Origin: Deltaproteobacteria bacterium
GTDB taxonomy: Bacteria; Desulfobacterota; Binatia; DP-6
Length of the DNA stretch: 38,675 nt
NCBI GenBank assembly: GCA_005888095.1
Contig: VBKF01000206.1
Location: 1-38,675 of the forward strand
Direction of reading: 5' to 3'
Part shown: positions 33,048 through 38,675 of the stretch, piece by piece
How the letters are laid out: each line of letters begins with the position of its first letter
Numbering within the stretch: the stretch's first letter is position 1
The notes under the pieces: generated by a model
What the model saw: only the letters and a program-made list of their open reading frames with translations
The model's database searches: none
What the model was told of the DNA's origin: nothing
Program-made: the position numbers and the translations under genes

Positions 33048-33322
33048 CTACGCGCTCGGCGTGGTTTTCGCGCCGGGCTTCGCCGAGGCGTTCTCTGCGG
33101 CGCCCGTGCCGGCCAGCTTCGCGAAAGCCGCCGTCAGGTCGGCGTATGAGACGATGGCGTACCGATCGAAGACAGTGCGCGTCCGGTGCCCCGGCGAGCG
33201 TCATCGCCACGCGCCCGGGTACGCCGCGCTGGACCATGTTGCGAATCTCGCTGCGCCGGAAGTCGTGCGGCACGCGGCCCGGGACACCGGTGCATCCCTC
33301 CTCGGCACGGTTCACCACTAGG
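33048..33322 (-). pseudogene. Tyrosine recombinase (integrase) 3' remnant, frameshifted
   Basis: On the minus strand the C-terminal catalytic part of a phage-type integrase is visible in two frames. The first reads CTGVPGRVPHDFRRSEIRNMVQRGVPGRVAMTLAG, with the H-x-x-R box. The frame then changes at about 33188 and continues HRTRTVFDRYAIVSYADLTAAFAKLAG with the second box His/Arg and the Tyr nucleophile, ending at TAG 33048. No N-terminal part is found upstream. So the gene is both truncated and frameshifted and cannot be active. It lies 130 bases from the tRNA-Leu gene but on its 5' side. Confidence 0.7.
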
Positions 33323-33522
33323 GCCTCGGAGGGGCGTCTGAAAAGCCGCGTGTCTCCGTGGCTACCTCGGCCTTGCCCCAGTCCGTGGCTGTACGGGGCT
33401 GTATTTGCTTCGCCGCGGCGGACCAGCTTGCCGGCCGAGGCGCGCCTGCGGTAGGACTGCGCCCCTGGCGAGGCTCGGGTTGTGAGACGCGGCGGGCCAG
33501 GTAGAATCGAGCGGAGGACACC

Positions 33523-33783
33523 ATGGACGCTGCCGACGCGTTGAAGCAGGAGCGCGAGTTCTTCGACGCGCATCGTGCCGAGCTGCTGAAGGACCACAAG
33601 GGCAAGTTCGTCCTGATCAAGGATTCGCAGCTCGTGGGCACCTTCGACACGGCCGAGAACGCCTATGTGGCCGGCGTCCAGAAGTTCGGCAACGTGCCGT
33701 TCCTCATCAAGCAAGTGTTGGAGACGGACCCCGTGGCGCACATCCCGGTCCTGACGCTCGGCCTGCTCGGCGCGCGTCCGTAG
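33523..33783 (+). CDS. DUF5678-like small protein
   Basis: The 86-residue protein reads EREFFDAHRAELLKDHKGKFVLIKDSQLVGTFDTAENAYVAGVQKFGNVPFLIKQVLETDP, then HIPVLTLGLLG. The pattern (E-x-x-x-F-x-x-H-R-x-E-L, G-K-F-x-L-I-K, G-x-F-D-T-x-x-x-A) is that of DUF5678-type proteins. A GGAGGA ribosome-binding site precedes ATG 33523. A TAGAAT box at 33502-33507 with TTGTGA 16 bases before could be a vegetative promoter. It is followed after 3 bases by the aspartic protease-like gene, a pairing also seen in other genomes from memory, which supports both as real. Confidence 0.8.
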   Translation: MDAADALKQEREFFDAHRAELLKDHKGKFVLIKDSQLVGTFDTAENAYVAGVQKFGNVPFLIKQVLETDPVAHIPVLTLGLLGARP

Positions 33784-33786
33784 CCG

Positions 33787-34254
33787 GTGCCGATCCACAA
33801 CATGATCGTCCTGGACCCGGCGGGCCAGCCGAGTCCGGACGGGCTCCAGGCGGCTGGACCGCTGCGTCCCATCGCCGTCGCTGTCCATCCGATCCTCGCG
33901 CATCAGCTCGGTGGACAAGGAGCCGCGCCACCTGCCCCGGTTGGGGGTGTGGGCTTGATCGACACGGGCGCGAGCGTGAGCGCCGTTGAGGCGGCCGTCG
34001 TGCGTCAGCTCGGCATTCCGCCGATCGGCACCATCAACGTCGGAACAGCCGGCGGCGTTCAGCAGCAGGCGCAGTACCCGGCGAGCTTCAGCTTCCCCGG
34101 AACCGGCCTGCCCACGATCAACTTCAACTTTGTGATCGGCTCGAACCTGACTGGTCAGCAGCCGCCGATCATCGCGCTGATCGGCCGCGACGTGCTGCGC
34201 CACTTCGTGATGATCTACAATGGCGACTTTGGCCAGGTGGTCCTGACCATCTGA
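33787..34254 (+). CDS. Retropepsin-like aspartic protease
   Basis: The 155-residue protein has the retroviral-type active-site motif L-I-D59-T-G-A-S63, followed by V-S-A-V. The second hydrophobic psi-loop motif IIALIGRDVLRHF at about 128-140 resembles the I-L-G-R-D element of single-domain pepsins. Such proteins act as homodimers, each monomer giving one Asp. Strand segments NVGTAGGVQQQAQYPASFSFPG and FNFVIGSNL fit the beta fold. There is no signal peptide. The start is GTG 33787, three bases after the upstream stop. Targets are unknown; pairing with the DUF5678-like gene suggests a two-gene module. Confidence 0.8.
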   Translation: MPIHNMIVLDPAGQPSPDGLQAAGPLRPIAVAVHPILAHQLGGQGAAPPAPVGGVGLIDTGASVSAVEAAVVRQLGIPPIGTINVGTAGGVQQQAQYPASFSFPGTGLPTINFNFVIGSNLTGQQPPIIALIGRDVLRHFVMIYNGDFGQVVLTI

Positions 34255-34787
34255 CCGAGCAGCGTCAACCGCCTGGCCCGCGGTCCCGGCGGCAAGCAGG
34301 TTGTACAGCGCAAGGCTCCTGTCGGTCCTTTCGACGTTTGCTCTGATCCCCTCGCACTGCTCACGGATCACCTCCGAGAGACGGGCGGAGGTCCTCGCCA
34401 CATCACTGACCGACCCGATCTTCGTGAGGTCCCGAAGCACGAGATCGTCTTCAGCCACCGGGCCCCACCTCCGCGCGAGCGACGCCATCGGGCTGTCCCA
34501 CTCCCTGTCCCAAGATTGTCCCACTCGACCTTGCGGTCGACACGTCTCCCGATGGCGGGGGTGGGTGACCACCAACGGCGGCCGGTGGCCCAACGTGTGA
34601 GAAATCTAGCGCCCAGGGGGCCATTCCCGAACACGGGCTCACGTCAGCCTCCCCCATCGCTGTCCGCCGAATCCACGTTGCGGGGGATGGCAGGCTTTGA
34701 GGCCAAGCGTACAATGCGTGCGTTCATGGGAGGCCGCCCACGGACAACGCGGACGAGAGACCCCCGGACATCGAGCGGCGCGAGACC
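34255..34787. other. Region without a convincing gene
   Basis: No clear gene is present. On the minus strand, an ATG at 34488 opens a helical-looking stretch (DLTKIGSVSDVARTSARLSEVIREQCEGIRANVERTDRSLALYNLLAAG). The frame then runs on antisense to the retropepsin-like gene with no stop until 33001, so the real end, if any, is unclear. It could be the remains of a small gene. Plus-strand frames look non-coding. The stretch 34490-34700 shows no promoter or RNA motif that I can support. Confidence 0.4.
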
Positions 34788-34994
34788 TTGACAGAGGAGG
34801 TCGGGCAGACGAGTCTCGGACTTCGGCTGAACCACCAGATCGAACTCAGCGCTGAGGTTGTAAACAGCGACTCTGCAGTCGTGCGTCTCACGACCCGGGC
34901 GCGCGAGGGGACGACGATCGTCCTCTCGGTTCTCCAGATGCGGGCCGTGAGCGCGTTCCTGAACGAACTCATCCGGGAGGCCGAGCGGCGCTAG
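34788..34994 (+). CDS. Possible 68-residue protein (TTG start)
   Basis: The reading GLRLNHQIELSAEVVNSDSAVVRLTTRAREGTTIVLSVLQMRAVSAFLNELIREAERR looks like real protein, with beta strands followed by an amphipathic helix. The frame is open from 34701, but the only usual start codon is TTG 34788 and no ribosome-binding site is seen. It may be a small gene or the tail of a broken one. It abuts the next ORF directly. No family is recognised. Confidence 0.4.
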   Translation: MTEEVGQTSLGLRLNHQIELSAEVVNSDSAVVRLTTRAREGTTIVLSVLQMRAVSAFLNELIREAERR

Positions 34995-35393
34995 GTGCGA
35001 ATGAGGCTCTCCAACCGCAGGCGTGTCTCGTCGAAGTTCAAGTCCGGCAGTCCGACTCGGGTGTCCTCGCCCGTCACCGCTGGCCGTATTCGCGAACGAA
35101 GGCCCGTCTCCGAGCCGCGGGGGCCGGTGGTGCCGGCGGCAGCGGACGAGGTGCTGCGACACGGAGCGGATAGGGCCACGGTGATGGCGGAGTTCCGGCA
35201 GGATCTGCTCCCTGGCGAAGAGCTCAGCCACCGCCTCGGGAGCCTCCTCTTCGGCCTCCGGCTCGCCGGTCGCGAGGCGCGGGAAGAGGCGAGCCGGCAA
35301 CGGGAACGCGCGACCGTCCAGCGCCACCGAAGCCTGGTGCTCCGCCAGTGGGCGCAGGCGCTGCGACAGAGGGCGCTCGCCTGGCTCCGCTGA
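34995..35393 (+). CDS. Doubtful 132-residue basic ORF
   Basis: GTG 34995 directly follows the preceding stop. The first 55 residues are basic and unordered. The last 75 (VMAEFRQDLLPGEELSHRLGSLLFGLRLAGREAREEASRQRERATVQRHRSLVLRQWAQALRQ) look helical. The opposite strand is also open and contains protein-like pieces (VGLPDLNFDETRLRLESLIRT ending at 34991), so coding strand cannot be settled by eye. Both may be decayed. Function is unknown. Confidence 0.3.
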   Translation: MRMRLSNRRRVSSKFKSGSPTRVSSPVTAGRIRERRPVSEPRGPVVPAAADEVLRHGADRATVMAEFRQDLLPGEELSHRLGSLLFGLRLAGREAREEASRQRERATVQRHRSLVLRQWAQALRQRALAWLR

Positions 35394-35403
35394 CCGGGTT
35401 CCG

Positions 35404-35811
35404 CTAGCTGAGATCAACGCGACGGCGCGTGAGCGCGCTCGCGCTGCCGACCGTTATCGCGATCGCTCCAATCGCGTACACGATACCGAAGATCATCTCG
35501 CCCCGGTTCTGCGGCGCCGGGTTTCTCGTCGTGAACAGCAACAGATTGATGATCACGTATGCCGCGTAGAGCCACGCGATTCGGATCGCGTATCGTCTCA
35601 TGCGCCAGATGCCCGCCGCATAGGCGAGCAGGATCACGCCGAGCGCTGAGCCGAGGATCGTGTTCGCGAGGCCCGTCTGGCGCGTGCCGAGGAACACGAG
35701 GCCGGTCTGCGGGCCTTCCAGCTTGAATGGCTTCAGCAGATCCTCGATCGCGACCAGCGCGAACAGGATCGCCAGCGTCGTGAGCAGTCCTCCTCGCTTC
35801 GCTTCGTCCAT
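35404..35811 (-). CDS. Small four-helix membrane protein
   Basis: The 135-residue protein from ATG 35811 has four hydrophobic helices: LLTTLAILFALVAIEDLL, TGLANTILGSALGVILLAYAAGIW, IRIAWLYAAYVIINLLLF and MIFGIVYAIGAIAITVGSASAL, with a basic RMRR turn. It begins 34 bases after the metallophosphoesterase stop on the same strand, so the two probably share a transcript. Upstream in-frame extension to 35895 overlaps the neighbour and is rejected. No named family is recognised; many such proteins are annotated only as hypothetical membrane proteins. Confidence 0.75.
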   Translation of the reverse strand: MDEAKRGGLLTTLAILFALVAIEDLLKPFKLEGPQTGLVFLGTRQTGLANTILGSALGVILLAYAAGIWRMRRYAIRIAWLYAAYVIINLLLFTTRNPAPQNRGEMIFGIVYAIGAIAITVGSASALTRRRVDLS

Positions 35812-35845
35812 GGACGGAGCTTCTTCGGAAATTGCGGGGGTGATG

Positions 35846-37108
35846 TCAACCCGCCGCCCCGCGCCCGAAGTTCGTGCGGGTGGGGCGACCGTCAACTCGC
35901 CGCGCCGATGCGACGCCGGGCACCAGGGTCAGCACCGCGATCTCCCGCGGCACCCCGACGCGCACCGGCTGCCCGCTCGTGCCAAGCCCGCGGCTCACGT
36001 GGAGCCAGGACCCGCCGTCGCGGAACAGCCCGGCGTCGAAGCGGGTCATCAGGAACCGCGCCAGGTTGAAGCGCGGCAGACCGGGGACGGCCACCTGCCC
36101 GCCGTGCGTGTGTCCCGCCAGCACGAGCGGCACGCCGGCCGCCGCGGCAGGCGCGAAGACGTTCGGCCGGTGGGTGAGGAGGATGGCGGGCTCTGCCGGA
36201 GGACGTGCCGAGAGGACGTGCGGGAGGGCGTCCGCTGCCTGCAAGCGCGGCCGATCCTCGAGGCCGAGGACGTGCAGCCGGGCGCCGCCGATCTCGACCA
36301 CCGCGGCCTCGTCGCGCAGCACCCGCCAGGACGTCCACCGGCGGAGCGCACCGGCGACCTTCTCCGCGTCGGCATGGCGATCGTGATTGCCGAGGACCGC
36401 GAACACCCCGTAACGCGCGGTGACGCGTGCGAGCTCCGGGATCCAGGACGCCAGGTCGGCCACCGGCGTGTCGACGATGTCTCCCGTCACGCAGACCAGG
36501 TCCGGCTCGAGGGCCGCCACCCGGTCGAATGCGTCCCGGAGCCCGCTGCGGTCGGCGAGCGGGCCCAGGTGGAGATCGCTCAGGTGGACGACGCGAAGTC
36601 CCGCGAGCGCGGCGGGCAGGGCCATGACCGGCACGTCGAGCCGGGTGACGACCAGGCGACGGTAGCCGCGCAGGTAGCCGTGGACGACCGTCCCCATGGC
36701 GAACGCGACGAGCGGCAGCGCCACGATCTCGAATCCACGCGGCAGCGAGAACGGCTCGCGCGCGCCGGTCAGCATGCCGGCCTCCGCCGGATGGCCGCCG
36801 AGGACGCCCGCCGCGATCCAGAGCCCGGCGAGCACCAGGAACGCACCGGCGCCGGCGAATGCGGCGAACCCGCCCGCCATGAGCATCCGCGCCGGCCGGT
36901 CGACGAGCGCGGGCAGCCGCGACTCGCGCTCGAAGACGCACGCGGCGAGCCGGTTCAACAGGGCCATCGCGGGCAGCGCGAGCAGCTGAAGAGCCGGGGG
37001 GAGGGCGCGGAACGGCGGCAGGAGCCAGCAGGCGAGTATCCACTCGCCGACCGCCCAGGCGATCGCGAGGCTCGTGAAGAACCGGCGGAAGAGGAGCTGA
37101 TCGATCAT
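35846..37108 (-). CDS. Membrane-anchored metallophosphoesterase (YkuE-like)
   Basis: The 420-residue protein has an N-terminal membrane region with about four helices ([75 protein letters not shown]). A calcineurin-like phosphoesterase domain follows. Metal-binding motifs are HLSDLHLG (D178, H180), GDIVD at 209, GNHD at 240-243, and GHTHGGQ near residue 330. The order is that of the YkuE/YaeI group, which hydrolyses phosphodiesters such as UDP-sugar-lipid intermediates in some members. ATG 37108 overlaps the stop of an aldo/keto-reductase fragment by ATGA and was chosen over ATG 37237, whose first 43 residues are unordered. Confidence 0.9.
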   Translation of the reverse strand: MIDQLLFRRFFTSLAIAWAVGEWILACWLLPPFRALPPALQLLALPAMALLNRLAACVFERESRLPALVDRPARMLMAGGFAAFAGAGAFLVLAGLWIAAGVLGGHPAEAGMLTGAREPFSLPRGFEIVALPLVAFAMGTVVHGYLRGYRRLVVTRLDVPVMALPAALAGLRVVHLSDLHLGPLADRSGLRDAFDRVAALEPDLVCVTGDIVDTPVADLASWIPELARVTARYGVFAVLGNHDRHADAEKVAGALRRWTSWRVLRDEAAVVEIGGARLHVLGLEDRPRLQAADALPHVLSARPPAEPAILLTHRPNVFAPAAAAGVPLVLAGHTHGGQVAVPGLPRFNLARFLMTRFDAGLFRDGGSWLHVSRGLGTSGQPVRVGVPREIAVLTLVPGVASARRVDGRPTRTNFGRGAAG

Positions 37109-37212
37109 CTCAGCGGCTCGTCGCAGCCCCAGCCCGGCATGGCGAAGGACATGGCGCCCATGCAAATTTCGGACACCCGGAGATCGCCTCGGCCGAGCGT
37201 GCGGATGCGCAT
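37105..37212 (-). pseudogene. Aldo/keto reductase N-terminal fragment
   Basis: The 35-residue ORF reads [26 protein letters not shown], which matches the start of aldo/keto reductases (L-G-x-x-x-L-x-V-S-x-I-x-x-G-x-M-x-F). It then stops with DEPLR and TGA. The TGA overlaps the start of the metallophosphoesterase by 4 bases. The rest of the reductase is absent, so this is a remnant, possibly left by a deletion that joined it to the phosphoesterase. It may now act only as a short coupled leader. Confidence 0.6.
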
Positions 37213-37295
37213 CGGGCCACCATACCGAAGCGACCACGGGCGTGGAAGCAGGTCGCGTTTTTGACTCGCGGCAGGGCTTTGGTATCTCTGCCCTG

Positions 37296-38675
37296 ATGCG
37301 CCTCGCAAAGAGCTACGAGCCGGGGGCCGCGGAGGCCAGGTGGTACGCGGTGTGGGAGGAAGGGGGCTATTTCCGCCCCGAGAGCGCCCGCGACCCGGCG
37401 GCCGCGCCCTTCGTCATGGTCATCCCGCCGCCCAACATCACCGGGTCCCTCCACATGGGGCACGCCCTCAACTGCACCCTCCAGGACATCCTTGCCCGGT
37501 ACCACCGCATGAACGGCCGGCCGACGCTCTGGGTGCCGGGGACCGACCATGCGGGGATCGCCACCCAGGTGGTGGTCGAGCGGCAGCTCGGCGGGGCCGA
37601 GGCGCGCCGGGCGCTGGGACGCGAGGAGTTCGAACGCCGGGTCTGGGAGTGGCGGGAAGCCTCCGGCCGCACCATCGTGCATCAGCTCCGCCGCCTCGGC
37701 GTCTCGTGCGACTGGTCGCGCGAGCGCTTCACGCTCGACGCGGGCCTGTCGCGCGCCGTGCGCGAGGTCTTCGTCACGCTCTACGAGGAAGGCCTCATCT
37801 ACCGCGGCGACCGCCTGATCAACTGGTGCATCCAGTGCCAGACCGCGCTCTCGGACCTCGAGGTGGACCACCGCGAGCAGGCGGGCACGCTCTACCACAT
37901 CCGCTACGGCCCGGTGACGGTCGCGACGGTGCGCCCCGAGTCCAAGCTCGGCGACACGGCGCTCGCCGTCCATCCCGACGACGCCCGCTACCGCCACCTG
38001 GTCGGGCAGACGCTCGCGGTGGAGACGGAATCGGGCACGCTGCAGCTTCCCGTCATCGCCGATCCGGCGGTCGACCCGAGCTTCGGCACGGGCGTGGTCA
38101 AGGTGACGCCGGCGCACGACCCCGCCGACTGGGAGATGGGCCAGCGCCACGGGCTCGCGCTCCGCTCGGTGGTCGGCACCGACGGTCGCATGACCGCGGA
38201 GGCCGGCCGCTATGCCGGGCTCGACCGCTTCGAGTGCCGGAGGCGCATCGTCGAGGACCTCCGCGCGCTGGGCCTCCTCGAGCGCGAGGAGCCGTACCGG
38301 CACCGGGTCGGGGTGTGCTACCGCTGCGGCACGGTCGTCGAGCCGCTCGTCTCGCGCCAGTGGTTCGTCAGGATACAGCCGCTCGCGCTCCCCGCGACGG
38401 CCGCGGTGCGCGACGGCCGGACGCGCTTCATCCCGAAGCAGTGGGAGAACACGTACTTCGCGTGGATGGAGAACATCCGCGACTGGTGCATCTCGCGCCA
38501 GCTCTGGTGGGGGCATCGCATCCCCGTCTGGACGTGTGAAGGGTGCGGCGAGACGATCGTCGCGCGCGAGGACCTGACCACCTGCCCGGCATGCGCCGGC
38601 GACGCGCTCATCCAGGAGCCCGACGTCCTCGACACCTGGTTCAGCTCCGCCCTCTGGCCGTTCTCGACGCTCGGC
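37296..38675 (+). CDS. valS: Valyl-tRNA synthetase, 5' part
   Basis: The reading frame from ATG 37296 stays open to the right edge, giving the first 460 residues of an expected 900 or so. The class I signature [15 protein letters not shown] (HMGHA variant of HIGH) is near residue 53. The typical [17 protein letters not shown], then [10 protein letters not shown] and [17 protein letters not shown] follow. The editing domain has [22 protein letters not shown] and [39 protein letters not shown] and a Cys-rich zinc segment (CEGCGE ... CPAC) are also normal for ValS. The KMSKS loop lies beyond the window. Identification is firm; the start fits the family (K-x-Y-x-P-x-x-x-E). Confidence 0.97.
   Translation, partial: MRLAKSYEPGAAEARWYAVWEEGGYFRPESARDPAAAPFVMVIPPPNITGSLHMGHALNCTLQDILARYHRMNGRPTLWVPGTDHAGIATQVVVERQLGGAEARRALGREEFERRVWEWREASGRTIVHQLRRLGVSCDWSRERFTLDAGLSRAVREVFVTLYEEGLIYRGDRLINWCIQCQTALSDLEVDHREQAGTLYHIRYGPVTVATVRPESKLGDTALAVHPDDARYRHLVGQTLAVETESGTLQLPVIADPAVDPSFGTGVVKVTPAHDPADWEMGQRHGLALRSVVGTDGRMTAEAGRYAGLDRFECRRRIVEDLRALGLLEREEPYRHRVGVCYRCGTVVEPLVSRQWFVRIQPLALPATAAVRDGRTRFIPKQWENTYFAWMENIRDWCISRQLWWGHRIPVWTCEGCGETIVAREDLTTCPACAGDALIQEPDVLDTWFSSALWPFSTLG

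Noticed and set aside
33394..33409. Possible sigma-54 promoter before the DUF5678-like gene
   Set aside because: GG and GC spacing fits, but apart from GG the -24 box does not, and the start would leave a leader of over 100 bases. A TAGAAT box closer to the gene is a better candidate.
33001..34593. A 530-codon minus-strand frame spanning the integrase remnant and the antisense of two plus-strand genes
   Set aside because: It mixes one half of the frameshifted integrase with antisense sequence of well-supported genes; only the integrase part is protein-like, plus a doubtful stretch near 34258-34488.

Overview
The window is very GC-rich (roughly 70 percent), densely packed DNA from a Gram-negative, flagellated bacterium. 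L-ring and P-ring genes with an outer-membrane lipoprotein imply an outer membrane. FlhF/FlhG, sigma-54-type promoters, CsrA-FliW and many secreted cysteine-rich, Asp-box and Thr/Ser-linker proteins suggest a deltaproteobacterial-type lineage (Desulfobacterota, Myxococcota or Binatota-like). That placement is an inference from gene content, not a phylogenetic result.

Positions 1-13240 are one flagellar block on the plus strand. The end of flhA is followed by flhF, flhG, fliA and two small genes. A consensus sigma-54 promoter at 4729-4744 then starts flgF-flgG-flgA-flgH-flgI-flgJ-flgM-flgN-flgK-flgL. After a short leader with a GGA-bearing hairpin come csrA and fliW. Most junctions overlap by a few bases. 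Assembly control is all present: sigma-28 and FlgM, the FlgN chaperone, and CsrA with FliW. No flagellin, hook or motor gene lies in the window.

Positions 13241-17622 hold two tandem secreted cysteine-rich paralogues split by a strong terminator, a small secreted protein, a sigma-54 activator with no sensory domain, and a stand-alone receiver protein. A galactokinase gene on the minus strand and a small orphan gene follow.

Positions 19401-25783 contain the most striking locus: a 1288-residue secreted protein with a VWA-like N-terminus and 23 disintegrin-like four-cysteine units. Its sigma-54 promoter matches the flgF promoter at 18 of 19 positions, which suggests co-regulation with the flagellum. 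Next come an MpaB/DUF2236 oxygenase, a SnoaL-like protein, a PDZ protein and a 52-residue protein with its own sigma-54 promoter.

Positions 25772-32918 carry two Asp-box propeller proteins, a two-domain CX4CH protein with a mucin-like linker, a Gly-rich lipoprotein, a frameshifted small secreted gene ending in a TA-flanked MITE, a zinc-finger/histone-fold protein, a secreted nucleosidase-like protein and tRNA-Leu(CAG). Positions 33048-35393 are a patchy accessory stretch with an integrase remnant, a DUF5678-like/retropepsin-like pair and doubtful small ORFs. The window closes with a small membrane protein, a membrane-anchored metallophosphoesterase with an aldo/keto-reductase fragment coupled upstream, and the start of valS.
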